This document shows, piece by piece, positions 1 to 8,738 of a stretch of DNA of 64,000 nt. How positions within the stretch are numbered: the stretch's first letter is position 1; each line of letters opens with the position of its first letter. The notes beneath the pieces are model-generated. The model saw only the letters and a list, made by a program, of their open reading frames with translations, had not been told where the DNA came from and ran no database searches. The stretch is from Haemophilus pittmaniae. GTDB taxonomy: Bacteria; Pseudomonadota; Gammaproteobacteria; Enterobacterales; Pasteurellaceae. The DNA lies in contig NZ_LT906463.1 of NCBI RefSeq assembly GCF_900186995.1, positions 620,001-684,000 on the forward strand, written 5' to 3'. A program made the translations under genes and the position numbers.

Positions 1-48
1 TAAGAAATAACGAGAATATGTTTGGTTGCCATAATGATATGAATTAAA

Positions 49-73
49 GCCGCATTTTTATGAAAAATGCGGC
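49..73 (-). terminator. Terminator after ilvA
   Basis: Near-perfect inverted repeat (GCCGCATTTTT / AAAAATGCGGC) directly downstream of the ilvA stop on the minus strand, followed by TTTAATT. The short, interrupted T-tract makes it a moderate Rho-independent terminator that closes the ilv block. Confidence 0.65.
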
Positions 74-79
74 GTAAGA

Positions 80-1621
80 TTAACTTAAAAAATAACGATA
101 GGCTTTACTGTCACTAACATCTTGGTAAACATAGCCCAATTGTTTTAGTGCCTGTTCAAATTCTTGCGGATCGCCCTGTTCCAATTGGAAAGCAGCAAGA
201 ATATTGCCGTAATCTGCACCATGAGCACGATAATGGAATAATGAAATATTCCAACGTTTACCCAAGATTTCCAAGAATTTTAGCAAAGCGCCTTTTTGTT
301 CTGGAAATTCAAAGCTATAAAGTCGTTCATGGTGATTGGAAACTCGCCCACCCATTAAATAACGCACGTGAGTTTTCGCAATATCATCATTGGACATATC
401 TTCTACATCAAAACCATTTTTCGTTAAATCAGTGATAATTTCCGCTTTTTCAGCTTCATTAGCCGTGCGCACACCAACAAAAATACAGGCCTTTTGATTA
501 TCTGCATAACGATAACTAAATTCTGTTACTGCACGGTTACCAATAACATGAGCAAATTTTAAGAAACTACCCGGTTGTTCCGGCATAGTTACCGCCAATA
601 AAGCTTCACGGTTTTCACCAATTTCACAACGTTCCGATACGTAACGCAATGTATGGAAGTTGAGGTTGGCGCCAGATAAAATTGCAGCCATATTTTTGCC
701 TTCCAGATTGTTTTGTTTTACGTATTTCTTCAAACCGGCTAATCCTAAGGCGCCAGATGGTTCTGCGACAGCACGCACGTTTTCGAATAAATCTTTCATT
801 GCTGCACAAACTTCATCGCTGTCTACTAGCACCATACCGTCTAAATATTTTTGACATAAACGGAATGTTTCGTCACCAATACGTTTTACCGCTACACCAT
901 CAGCGAATAAGCCAACATGTGCTAGATCTGTAGGTTCACCTTTTTCTAAGGCTGCATTCAAACAGGCTGAATCTTTGGACTCGACACCAATGACTTTAAT
1001 TTCCGGCATAAATTGTTTGAGCAAAATCGCTACACCAGCGGCGAGACCACCGCCTCCGACTTGCACAAATACATAATCCAAATCAGCCACTTGTTGTAAC
1101 ATTTCCATCGCCAATGTGCCTTGACCAGCAATGACCAATGGATGATCAAACGGCGGAATAAATGTCATATGTTTAGATTTTGAAAGTTCAATGGCTTTGG
1201 CTTTGGCTTCATCAAAATTGGCCCCGTGTAACAGCACTTCGCCACCAAAACCACGAACGGCATCCACTTTAATGCTCGGTGTATTCTGTGGCATAACAAT
1301 TAATGCTCTTAAGCCAAGCTGTTTGGCGGATAAAGCAACACCTTGAGCATGGTTACCCGCAGAAGCGGCAATGACACCTGCCTGTTTTTGTTCATCAGAA
1401 AGGCTAGAAATCATCGCATAAGCACCACGCAGCTTAAAGCTATTTACTGGCTGACGGTCTTCACGCTTAATCCAAATATTGTTATGTAGGCGATCAGATA
1501 ATTTTCCCATTTTTTGTAGCGGGGTTACGGTAGCGGCTTCATATACTCTGGAGCCAAGTTTGACAATCGCGTTAATGTAATCCGATTGAGATGGTTGAGG
1601 ATTGGTGAGTAGGTTTTTCAT
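80..1621 (-). CDS. ilvA: Threonine ammonia-lyase, biosynthetic (IlvA)
   Basis: PLP-dependent deamination of threonine to 2-oxobutanoate, the first step towards isoleucine, in the cytoplasm. The protein is 513 residues, the usual length of the biosynthetic (not catabolic) form. The catalytic domain occupies roughly residues 1-330, with the PLP-lysine motif in NSFKLRGAY, the substrate motif SAGNHAQG and the phosphate-binding run QVGGGGLAAG. Two ACT-like regulatory domains follow (about 335-510, e.g. EQPGSFLKF and EQKGALLKF), the site of isoleucine feedback inhibition in this family. It is the last gene of a minus-strand ilvG-ilvM-(lipoprotein)-ilvD-ilvA block, 81 bp after ilvD, and a terminator follows it. 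The identification is secure. Confidence 0.97.
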   Translation of the reverse strand: MKNLLTNPQPSQSDYINAIVKLGSRVYEAATVTPLQKMGKLSDRLHNNIWIKREDRQPVNSFKLRGAYAMISSLSDEQKQAGVIAASAGNHAQGVALSAKQLGLRALIVMPQNTPSIKVDAVRGFGGEVLLHGANFDEAKAKAIELSKSKHMTFIPPFDHPLVIAGQGTLAMEMLQQVADLDYVFVQVGGGGLAAGVAILLKQFMPEIKVIGVESKDSACLNAALEKGEPTDLAHVGLFADGVAVKRIGDETFRLCQKYLDGMVLVDSDEVCAAMKDLFENVRAVAEPSGALGLAGLKKYVKQNNLEGKNMAAILSGANLNFHTLRYVSERCEIGENREALLAVTMPEQPGSFLKFAHVIGNRAVTEFSYRYADNQKACIFVGVRTANEAEKAEIITDLTKNGFDVEDMSNDDIAKTHVRYLMGGRVSNHHERLYSFEFPEQKGALLKFLEILGKRWNISLFHYRAHGADYGNILAAFQLEQGDPQEFEQALKQLGYVYQDVSDSKAYRYFLS

Positions 1622-1670
1622 GATATTTGTTGTTTATGATGAAGTGCGAGTAATTTTTTTGTTTTATTCC

Positions 1671-1694
1671 CCTCTCTCATATAAGAGAGGGGTA
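1671..1694. other. Perfect hairpin between ilvD and ilvA
   Basis: CCCCTCTCT and AGAGAGGGG form a GC-containing stem in the ilvD-ilvA gap. Neither strand has a T-tract behind it, so it does not look like a terminator. It could stabilise the 3' end of an upstream processed ilv message. The role is inferred; only the inverted repeat is seen. Confidence 0.5.
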
Positions 1695-1702
1695 ACCAGG
1701 TA

Positions 1703-3541
1703 TTATTTTAAAAGTGTTTTATCACGAACGGCACCTTTATCCGCAGAAGTTGCAAAGTGACCAAATACTTTTAAGGCAAAGGATACTTCACGCTCACGGT
1801 TAGCAGGTTGCCAGCCTTTGGCATCTTGCTCGGTACGGCGTTTTGCTAATTCTTCATCGCTAATTTTAAGATTAATCGCGCGATTTGGAATATCGATTTC
1901 GATAATATCGTCATCATGTACTAAACCGATAGCTCCACCAGAAGCTGCTTCAGGTGAGGCGTGACCGATAGATAAACCGGATGTACCACCAGAGAATCGA
2001 CCATCTGTTAATAAGGCACATTTCTTGCCTAAGCCCATCGATTTTAAGTAGCTGGTTGGATACAACATTTCTTGCATACCAGGACCGCCTTTGGGACCCT
2101 CGTAGCGGATTACCACCACATGGCCTTCTTTAACTTTGCCACCTAAAATACCGGCTACCGCATCTTCTTGGCTTTCAAATACGATAGCACGGCCTGTGAA
2201 TTTCCAGATAGACTCATCCACGCCCGCAGTTTTTACGATACAGCCGTCTTTAGCGATGTTACCGAACAATACCGCTAAACCACCTTCTTGAGAAATCGCA
2301 TTTTCTTTATTACGGATACAGCCACTTACACGGTCATCATCTACGCGATCCCAACGGCAATCTTGTGAGAAGGCTTGCGTGGTACGAATACCAGCAGGGC
2401 CTGCACGGAAAAATTTATGTAATTCTTCGTCTTTGTTACGAATGATATCGTATTGATTTAATTGTTCTTCCAGCGTTGTTCCCAACACAGTTTTGGTGTT
2501 GCGATGAATTAAACCTGCACGATCTAATTCACCCAATAAGCCCATAATGCCACCTGCACGATGTACATCTTCCATGTGGTATTTATTGGTGTTTGGGGCG
2601 ATTTTGCTTAAGCAAGGCACAACACGGGATAAACGGTCAATATCCGCCATTTTGAAATCTACACCAGCTTCTTGAGCTGCCGCTAATAAGTGTAAAACAG
2701 TGTTACTTGAACCGCCCATCGCGATATCTAAGCTCATAGCGTTTTCAAAGGCTTCAAAGGTACCGATTGAACGCGGCAATACGCTTTCATCATCTTGTTC
2801 ATAATAGCGTTTGCAAAGCTCAACAATTTGACGACCAGCTTTTAAAAATAATTCTTTGCGGTCAGCATGGGTTGCCAACATCGAGCCATTGCCCGGTAAA
2901 GATAAACCTAAGGCTTCGGTTAAGCAGTTCATTGAGTTAGCGGTGAACATCCCTGAGCAAGAACCACAGGTTGGGCAAGCGCTGCGCTCAATGGCATCAA
3001 CATCTTTATCGCTGACATTCACATCAGCGCTTTGGATCATGGCATCAATTAAGTCTAATTTAATGAGCTGGTCGGAAAGTTTGGTTTTTCCCGCTTCCAT
3101 CGGACCGCCTGAAACGAAGATGGTTGGAATGTTCAAACGCATTGCCGCCATCAACATTCCTGGGGTGATTTTGTCACAGTTGGAAATACACACCATTGCA
3201 TCAGCACAGTGAGCATTAACCATATATTCTACGCTGTCTGCGATTAAATCACGGCTTGGTAAGGAATAAAGCATCCCACCGTGCCCCATCGCGATACCGT
3301 CATCCACCGCAATGGTATTAAATTCTTTTGCCACGCCGCCGGCTTTTTCAATTTCAGCCGCGACTAGTTGCCCCATATCTTTTAAATGAACATGCCCTGG
3401 TACGAATTGGGTGAATGAGTTCACCACTGCAATAATCGGTTTACCAAAGTCATTTTCTTTCATCCCTGTTGCACGCCATAAGGCCCGTGCACCTGCCATA
3501 TTACGACCTTGAGTACTGGTCGCTGAACGTAGTTTTGGCAT
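1703..3541 (-). CDS. ilvD: Dihydroxy-acid dehydratase (IlvD)
   Basis: Dehydrates 2,3-dihydroxy-3-methylbutanoate (or -pentanoate) to the 2-oxoacid precursors of valine, leucine and isoleucine, using an oxygen-sensitive Fe-S cluster. The 612 residues match the family. Cluster-ligand motifs are visible as [11 protein letters not shown] near residue 122 and [16 protein letters not shown] near residue 195, and the C-terminal swivelling domain contains [10 protein letters not shown]. The ATG at 3541 is preceded by CGGAGAA. It is transcribed with ilvG and ilvM upstream and ilvA downstream, but is separated from ilvM by a lipoprotein gene. No ilvE lies in the block, unlike the E. coli ilvGMEDA order. 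Confidence 0.97.
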   Translation of the reverse strand: MPKLRSATSTQGRNMAGARALWRATGMKENDFGKPIIAVVNSFTQFVPGHVHLKDMGQLVAAEIEKAGGVAKEFNTIAVDDGIAMGHGGMLYSLPSRDLIADSVEYMVNAHCADAMVCISNCDKITPGMLMAAMRLNIPTIFVSGGPMEAGKTKLSDQLIKLDLIDAMIQSADVNVSDKDVDAIERSACPTCGSCSGMFTANSMNCLTEALGLSLPGNGSMLATHADRKELFLKAGRQIVELCKRYYEQDDESVLPRSIGTFEAFENAMSLDIAMGGSSNTVLHLLAAAQEAGVDFKMADIDRLSRVVPCLSKIAPNTNKYHMEDVHRAGGIMGLLGELDRAGLIHRNTKTVLGTTLEEQLNQYDIIRNKDEELHKFFRAGPAGIRTTQAFSQDCRWDRVDDDRVSGCIRNKENAISQEGGLAVLFGNIAKDGCIVKTAGVDESIWKFTGRAIVFESQEDAVAGILGGKVKEGHVVVIRYEGPKGGPGMQEMLYPTSYLKSMGLGKKCALLTDGRFSGGTSGLSIGHASPEAASGGAIGLVHDDDIIEIDIPNRAINLKISDEELAKRRTEQDAKGWQPANREREVSFALKVFGHFATSADKGAVRDKTLLK

Positions 3542-3582
3542 TGTTATAAATTCTCCGAGTAGATCTATTGTTAAGGTTTTGT

Positions 3583-4002
3583 CTATTTCCCGACATGTAT
3601 CGATGTCAGAACTTTTCTGTAAATAACAACGTCATTCTGGTCGGTACATTCGAATGTAGCATGAGGAGGATTAACTACTTCATTATTTTTTATATGAAAA
3701 GGTCGCTGAAGTAGCGTTTTTCCCTTAAGGTTGGCACAAACTAAATAAGATGTAACATATTCAACTTCATCAGTACCCGATATGCTACTGATGCTCAAAT
3801 GTTTTCTAGGTGAATCAAAACCGGCAAGCCTGGATAAATCTTTTTTAGAAAGGCGTTGTTTTATGATGGTTTCATAATCCTTAGGATAAACCCCATAATC
3901 CATAGCGCGGATTTCATCCATCGTTAGTGCTTTATTGCCACTTGATGAGCATCCGATTAACGCTGTGCAACTTAGAAATGCAAATAAAATGCTTTTTTTC
4001 AT
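3583..4002 (-). CDS. Small lipoprotein of unknown function inside the ilv block
   Basis: A 139-residue protein with a typical lipoprotein signal: basic MKKS, a hydrophobic stretch, and the lipobox L15-I16-G17-C18, followed by serines. Serine after the lipidated Cys gives no inner-membrane retention signal by the E. coli +2 rule, so outer-membrane anchoring is likely. The mature part is hydrophilic with two further cysteines (LVCANL and FECTDQ) that could form a disulfide. I recognise no family. The ATG at 4002 follows AAAGGAAAA. It sits on the same strand as ilvM (21 bp gap) and ilvD (41 bp gap), so it is probably co-transcribed with them, which is odd for an envelope protein in an amino-acid operon. 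Confidence 0.8.
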   Translation of the reverse strand: MKKSILFAFLSCTALIGCSSSGNKALTMDEIRAMDYGVYPKDYETIIKQRLSKKDLSRLAGFDSPRKHLSISSISGTDEVEYVTSYLVCANLKGKTLLQRPFHIKNNEVVNPPHATFECTDQNDVVIYRKVLTSIHVGK

Positions 4003-4023
4003 CCGTTTTCCTTTTTCGATTTA

Positions 4024-4242
4024 TTATTTAATCTCCATTACATCCGGCAATTTCGCTAACTGATTCACCAATAGATCAAAAGTGCGTTCAGATCCTACTG
4101 AGATTTTTAACTGCACTTGGGTCTTCATTAATGCCATTTCTAGATGAGTCACGGTGAAGCCACGTAAGCGAATAACACGTAATATGCGTTCGAGTACTTC
4201 GGGACGATGTTGCGCGATCAATTCAAAGGTATATTGGTTCAT
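4024..4242 (-). CDS. ilvM: Acetolactate synthase II small subunit (IlvM)
   Basis: A 72-residue ACT-domain protein beginning MNQYTFELIAQHRPE, the regulatory subunit of acetohydroxyacid synthase II. An in-frame ORF continues upstream to 4302, but that part lies inside ilvG. The start chosen at 4242 has a perfect TCCTCC complement (GGAGG) 8 bp upstream, within the end of ilvG. The ilvG stop and ilvM start are one base apart, consistent with translational coupling of the two subunits. The short length fits IlvM rather than the longer IlvN/IlvH. Confidence 0.93.
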   Translation of the reverse strand: MNQYTFELIAQHRPEVLERILRVIRLRGFTVTHLEMALMKTQVQLKISVGSERTFDLLVNQLAKLPDVMEIK

Positions 4243-4243
4243 C

Positions 4244-5899
4244 TTAAATCTCCTCCAGCATATCGGCATTACATGCACCCGGTGGTACCAACGGCCATAC
4301 ACATTCCTCCGGTGGAATGCATACTTGTAATAAATAGGCTGTTTCGCTATTTAATAAGCGATTAAGTGCTGCGTCCACCTCATCAGCACGTTCAATGCGT
4401 TCAGCCGGAATATCAAAGGCTTTAGCCAACATCACGAAATCAGGGTTATCTTCTAAAATAGTTTCAGAACGGCGTTTGTTCCAGAAAAGATCTTGCCATT
4501 GACGCACCATCCCAAGGCGTTGGTTATCTAATATCAAAATTTTCACAGGCAATTTACCGCGTTTGATTGAGCCTAATTCTTGAATATTCATCATCAATGA
4601 GCCATCACCGGTGACTAAAATCACATCATCTTGCGGGCGAGCTTTTTTCGCGCCTACCGCTGCAGGTAAACCAAATCCCATGGTGCCGAAACCCGCGGAG
4701 GTGATATAGTTTTCTGGTGCGAAATGGCGCATATGTTGTGCAGACCACATTTGATGCTGGCCAACATCGGTACAAATCACCGCATTTTGAGGTTTACGCT
4801 GTGAAAGTGTGTTGAGCAATGACCAAGGGTCAATCGGTCGATTGCCTGCATTGTCGATATAAGTGAAATCGAGTTTGGCCTTTAACGCTTGGATGTGTGC
4901 GCGCCAATCATTAATTGCTAGCGGTATACTTAAAGCCTCTAAAGCTTGAATTAAATCACCTTGAAGCTCAACATCGGCTGCGCGAAGTTTGTTGATTTCC
5001 GCCGCATCAATATCACAATGAATCACTTTCGCATGTGGTGCAAAACTGTCTAATTTACCTGTCACACGATCATCAAAACGTGCGCCACATACTAACAATA
5101 GATCACATTCCTGTACGGCAATATTTGCCGCTCTGGTACCGTGCATACCAATCATGCCCATATAAACGGGGTCGGTTGGATCAATTGAGCCTAAACCTTT
5201 CAAGGTAGAAACAGATGGCATTTGAGTTATTTTTAGGAATTGTCTGACAGCTTGCACGGCTTTTGCCATGCCTACGCCACCACCAACATAAAGTACCGGT
5301 TTTTTAGCTTGTGCCAATAAGGTTTTGGCCTCTGCTAATTTGGTTTCTGCCAGTACAGGCGGTTTGATGGTTGGTTTAACAATCGGTTTGATATGCTCAG
5401 GTACTTCGCCGACTTGGATATTGCGTGGAAGGTCGATTAATACTGGTCCTGGGCGACCACTTTGGGCGATTTGAAAGGCCGAGGCAATAATTTCCGGTAG
5501 TTCTTCAATGGATTGCACTATGTAACTGTGCTTAGTGCAAGCAAGGGATAAGCCTAAAACGTCGGCTTCTTGGAATGCGTCGGTACCGATGAGCGGGGCG
5601 GCCACTTGGCCGGTAAAGGCAACAACTGGCACTGAATCGGCAAAAGCGTCTCCCAAACCTGTGACTAAGTTTGTCGCGCCGGGGCCAGAGGTTGCTACAC
5701 ATACGCCCACTTTGCCTGTGGAACGTGCATAACCAATGGCGGCTATCGCCGCACCTTGCTCATTGCGGCAAAGGAGATGGTCAAGACCTGAGTCATAAAT
5801 TGCATCGTAGGTTGGCATAATTGCCCCGCCGGGATAGCCGAAAAGATCGGTAACGCCGTGCGCTTTTAAACATTCGATAATCAGTTGTGCGCCTGTCAT
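4244..5899 (-). CDS. ilvG: Acetolactate synthase II large subunit (IlvG)
   Basis: Thiamine-diphosphate enzyme condensing pyruvate with pyruvate or 2-oxobutanoate, the first common step of branched-chain amino-acid synthesis. The 551 residues carry the three TPP-enzyme domains. The N-terminal Pyr domain has [10 protein letters not shown] and the catalytic Glu in CRNEQGAA. The PP domain has the Mg-TPP motif GDGSLMMN and [10 protein letters not shown]. It is intact, unlike the frameshifted ilvG of E. coli K-12. The upstream gap to the YebE-like gene is only about 140 bp and holds that gene's terminator. I see no leader peptide rich in Ile/Val/Leu codons and no attenuator, so ilv control here probably differs from the E. 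coli type. Confidence 0.96.
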   Translation of the reverse strand: MTGAQLIIECLKAHGVTDLFGYPGGAIMPTYDAIYDSGLDHLLCRNEQGAAIAAIGYARSTGKVGVCVATSGPGATNLVTGLGDAFADSVPVVAFTGQVAAPLIGTDAFQEADVLGLSLACTKHSYIVQSIEELPEIIASAFQIAQSGRPGPVLIDLPRNIQVGEVPEHIKPIVKPTIKPPVLAETKLAEAKTLLAQAKKPVLYVGGGVGMAKAVQAVRQFLKITQMPSVSTLKGLGSIDPTDPVYMGMIGMHGTRAANIAVQECDLLLVCGARFDDRVTGKLDSFAPHAKVIHCDIDAAEINKLRAADVELQGDLIQALEALSIPLAINDWRAHIQALKAKLDFTYIDNAGNRPIDPWSLLNTLSQRKPQNAVICTDVGQHQMWSAQHMRHFAPENYITSAGFGTMGFGLPAAVGAKKARPQDDVILVTGDGSLMMNIQELGSIKRGKLPVKILILDNQRLGMVRQWQDLFWNKRRSETILEDNPDFVMLAKAFDIPAERIERADEVDAALNRLLNSETAYLLQVCIPPEECVWPLVPPGACNADMLEEI

Positions 5900-5990
5900 G
5901 CTGGAATCCTGTGTTTGCTTTTTAGAGTTGTGAAGTGGCGCATTGTATCGGAATTTTGTCTATTTGGTTAGGCCTTCCCGTGAAAAGCAT

Positions 5991-6021
5991 AAAAAAAGCA
6001 CGATAATTAGGTTATCGTGCT
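5991..6021 (-). terminator. Terminator of the YebE-like gene
   Basis: On the minus strand the stem AGCACGATAA / TTATCGTGCT is followed by seven Ts, just after the stop of the gene at 6041. A strong Rho-independent terminator that separates it from ilvG. Confidence 0.85.
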
Positions 6022-6040
6022 TGGTAAACTTAAATATGGT

Positions 6041-6676
6041 TTAGAAACCGGCCTGTTTTTCTAATTGTTCCACTAATGCATCATCTAAGCCAAGTGCTTT
6101 GGCTAGTTCGGCTAAGAAAACAATTTCTTTACGGGAAAGTTCTTGGCAAACCAAACGAGCGGCTAAATACAGGTTGGCGGCTAAGGCCGTATCATTTCCC
6201 GCCAATTGGGCAATTTCCTGTACGCTGATTGGATTTTGTACTTCTTGTTCCAACCATTCTGCCAGTTGCGGGTTCTCACCGGCTTCTTTGGCGATAATTT
6301 GTTGTTCTTCGACGCTGATGTCGCCATCGGAAGCTGCTGCGGCGATCATGGTGCGCAGAATTAGCGCGCCGGCATCGGCTTGTTGCTCGGAATTAAGCAC
6401 ATCAAATTGATTTTGCTCGATTGTTGGTTGGCTTTGTTGGCCTTGTTGGTATTTTTGATATGCTTGATAGGCCAGATTTCCTAATACAGCCAAGCTACCG
6501 AGCTTGGCCAAGCCGGCACCCCCACTACGGCCTAAAATCATCGATAACAGGCCGGTAAGCGCTGCACCACCGCCCACTTTGGTAATGGTGTCAAGGGTTT
6601 GGTTACCGGTCTGTAATTTATTTGCAGAGGTTTTCGCAATGTCTAAAACCTGATTTAAGATGTTATTAAAGTTCAT
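6041..6676 (-). CDS. YebE-like DUF533 (TerB-fold) inner-membrane protein
   Basis: A 211-residue protein with a Gly/Ala-rich hydrophobic segment at about residues 33-70 (TKVGGGAALTGLLSMILG onward), a Gln-rich linker (about 75-95), and a helical C-terminal half with the acidic turn ASDGDISVEE typical of the TerB/DUF533 fold, a possible metal-binding loop. E. coli YebE is the best-known relative; its biochemical function is unknown. It is monocistronic on the minus strand with its own terminator, and divergent from the amino-acid importer. Family assignment is confident; function is not. Confidence 0.85.
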   Translation of the reverse strand: MNFNNILNQVLDIAKTSANKLQTGNQTLDTITKVGGGAALTGLLSMILGRSGGAGLAKLGSLAVLGNLAYQAYQKYQQGQQSQPTIEQNQFDVLNSEQQADAGALILRTMIAAAASDGDISVEEQQIIAKEAGENPQLAEWLEQEVQNPISVQEIAQLAGNDTALAANLYLAARLVCQELSRKEIVFLAELAKALGLDDALVEQLEKQAGF

Positions 6677-6820
6677 AAAGAGTCCTTTTGTGGGGAAAAA
6701 TCAAATGCAGCGAGTAGACAACATGGATTGAAAAAAATTCAAATTTTCTGTGGCAATTTATTGACTGAACGCAATAATCCTCTATATTAAGAGCCTTTTT
6801 TGTTTAAAAGGATCCTTTTT

Positions 6821-8350
6821 ATGGCAAGTTCAACTCAAAAACGCGAAACCTTCTCGGGACGTCGTGCGTTTATTATGGCGGCCATCGGCTCTGCAGTAGG
6901 TTTGGGAAACATTTGGCGTTTCCCTTATACCACTTATGAAAACGGTGGCGGCGCATTTATTATTCCTTATCTTATCGCGTTATTAACAGCGGGTATTCCA
7001 TTACTGTTTTTGGATTACGCAATTGGTCACCGTCACCGTGGTGGTGCTCCGCTTTCTTACCGTCGTTTTAGCCCGCATTTTGAAATATTCGGCTGGTGGC
7101 AGGTGATGGTCAATGTGATCATCGGTTTGTATTATGCAGTCGTGCTTGGTTGGGCAGCTAGTTATACCTACTTCTCATTCTCTGCGGCTTGGGGTTCCCA
7201 ACCAATTGATTTCTTCCTGCACGAATTCCTCAAAATGGGTGATATCAATAATGGTGTGAGTTTTGAATTCGTTAGTATGATCACCGGCCCATTAATTGCC
7301 GTATGGTTGATTGCCTTAGGTGTATTATCGCTCGGGATTCAAAAAGGGATTTCCAAATCAGCGGATATTTTAATGCCGGTGTTGGTTGTGATGTTTGTGG
7401 CTTTGGTTATTTATTCCCTCTTCCTACCGGGTGCGGCAAAAGGTTTGGATGCATTGTTTACGCCAAACTGGGCGAAATTGTCAGATCCGAGCGTATGGAT
7501 TGCGGCCTACGGACAAATTTTCTTCTCCCTTTCTATTTGCTTCGGGATTATGGTGACCTACGCATCTTACCTGAAAAAAGACTCTGATCTTACCGGTTCC
7601 GGCTTGGTTGTTGGTTTTGCCAACTCCAGTTTTGAAGTCTTGGCCGGTATCGGGGTTTTTGCGGCCTTAGGTTTCATGGCAGCAGCGCAGGGCGTGGAAG
7701 TGAGTGAAGTGGCGAAAGGCGGTATCGGTTTAGCTTTCTTTGCGTTCCCGACCATTATTAACGAAGCACCATTTGGCCAAGTGTTAGGCGTGTTGTTCTT
7801 CGGTTCCTTGACCTTTGCGGCATTAACTTCATTCATCTCAGTAATTGAAGTTATTATTTCTGCGGTGCAGGACAAACTGCGTGTGCGTCGTGCCAAAGTG
7901 ACCTTCATTGTTGGCTTACCGATGATGCTGGTTTCTGTAATTTTATTCGGGACTACCACCGGCTTACCGATGCTGGATGTTTTAGATAAATTCGTAAACT
8001 ACTTCGGTATCGTAGCAGTTGCATTTGCGGCATTGGTAGCGATTGTAGCCAACGAAAAATTGGGCTTATTGGGAGCACATTTAAACCAAACGTCCTCTTT
8101 CAAAGTCGGTTTCTTCTGGCGTTTATGCATTATTTTAACCACCGGTATTTTGGCCTTCATGTTACTTACTGAAGGAGCGAAAGTATTTAACGAAGGTTAT
8201 GAGGGCTATCCGAGCTGGTTTGTGAATACCTTCGGTTGGGGTATGGCATTAGCCTTAGTGGTGGCATCCTTTGTGTTGTCCCGCTTAAAATGGAAAAACG
8301 ATGTGAAACTCACCGTTGACAGCGCCCTTGAAGAGCGTAAAGGAGAATAA
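6821..8350 (+). CDS. Na+-dependent amino-acid importer, NSS family (MetP-like)
   Basis: A polytopic inner-membrane transporter of the neurotransmitter:sodium symporter fold with about 12 hydrophobic segments. The family signature in the first helix is visible as [14 protein letters not shown], including the unwound Gly/Asn region that binds Na+ and the substrate amino group. An in-frame TTG at 6800 exists, but the ATG at 6821 has AAAAGGA about 8 bp upstream and gives [14 protein letters not shown], the normal N-terminus. A 31-residue partner gene follows after 1 bp, the arrangement described for methionine/alanine importers of the MetP-MetS type. The substrate is therefore inferred as methionine or another small neutral amino acid. 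Confidence 0.9.
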   Translation: MASSTQKRETFSGRRAFIMAAIGSAVGLGNIWRFPYTTYENGGGAFIIPYLIALLTAGIPLLFLDYAIGHRHRGGAPLSYRRFSPHFEIFGWWQVMVNVIIGLYYAVVLGWAASYTYFSFSAAWGSQPIDFFLHEFLKMGDINNGVSFEFVSMITGPLIAVWLIALGVLSLGIQKGISKSADILMPVLVVMFVALVIYSLFLPGAAKGLDALFTPNWAKLSDPSVWIAAYGQIFFSLSICFGIMVTYASYLKKDSDLTGSGLVVGFANSSFEVLAGIGVFAALGFMAAAQGVEVSEVAKGGIGLAFFAFPTIINEAPFGQVLGVLFFGSLTFAALTSFISVIEVIISAVQDKLRVRRAKVTFIVGLPMMLVSVILFGTTTGLPMLDVLDKFVNYFGIVAVAFAALVAIVANEKLGLLGAHLNQTSSFKVGFFWRLCIILTTGILAFMLLTEGAKVFNEGYEGYPSWFVNTFGWGMALALVVASFVLSRLKWKNDVKLTVDSALEERKGE

Positions 8351-8351
8351 G

Positions 8352-8447
8352 ATGAATAGCAGCGCAATTATTATGATGATTATCGCCTTGGTGGTGATTT
8401 GGGGCGGTTTGTTATTTGCCTTAATTCGTTTACCAAAAGAAGACTAA
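8352..8447 (+). CDS. MetS-like 31-residue small transporter subunit
   Basis: A tiny ORF encoding a single membrane-spanning peptide. It starts MNSSAIIMMI, has one hydrophobic helix (about residues 5-25) and a short charged tail ending RLPKED. It begins 1 bp after the importer stop, whose last codons AAAGGAG supply its ribosome-binding site, and a terminator follows at once. Length, topology and position match the MetS family of small subunits paired with NSS-type methionine/alanine importers. Gene finders with length cut-offs would miss it. Confidence 0.85.
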   Translation: MNSSAIIMMIIALVVIWGGLLFALIRLPKED

Positions 8448-8459
8448 TTCCTGCCATTG

Positions 8460-8487
8460 AACGCGCGTGTTTAACGCGCGTTTTTTT
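8460..8487 (+). terminator. Terminator of the importer operon
   Basis: AACGCGCG / CGCGCGTT stem with a short loop, followed by a run of T, 13 bp after the small-subunit stop. A strong Rho-independent terminator. Confidence 0.9.
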
Positions 8488-8505
8488 ACCCCCAAAGAAT
8501 CTCCC

Positions 8506-8580
8506 CAACGCCCCTATTAAAATGAAAGTTTTCTTTAAAATACAAGCTAAGTCATTGATTTTATTGATAATGCTTTAAAA
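8506..8580 (+). repeat. Intergenic IHF-site repeat, copy A1
   Basis: Member of the nine-copy family. The tag CAACGCCCC at 8506 is followed 42 bp later by the core TAAGTCATTGATTTTATT (8548-8565) and ends TTTAAAA. The complement of 8548-8560 reads AATCAATGACTTA, a perfect WATCAA-N4-TTR. Forms a head-to-head pair with copy A2. Confidence 0.9.
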
Positions 8581-8601
8581 ATTGACTTTGAATGCCTGGT
8601 T

Positions 8602-8676
8602 TTTGAATTGAACTCTAATAAAATCAATGACTTATGCTTTATTTTGGCAAAAACATTATTTTTCGCAGGGGCGTTT
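8602..8676 (-). repeat. Intergenic IHF-site repeat, copy A2
   Basis: Minus-strand copy: tag AACGCCCC ending at 8676, core at 8634-8617, IHF consensus at 8622-8634. With A1 it makes an inverted pair of about 170 bp between the importer and tpsA. Confidence 0.9.
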
Positions 8677-8696
8677 GGCTGAGGAGATGGCAAGGC

Positions 8697-8727
8697 AAAA
8701 AAAATCGCCCACGAGGGGCGATTTTTT
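8697..8727. terminator. Terminator after tpsA
   Basis: AAAATCGCCC-ACGA-GGGGCGATTTTTT: a hairpin with A- and T-tracts on both sides, 11 bp beyond the tpsA stop. It can work in both directions. Confidence 0.9.
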
Positions 8728-8738
8728 AGTTGGTATGC

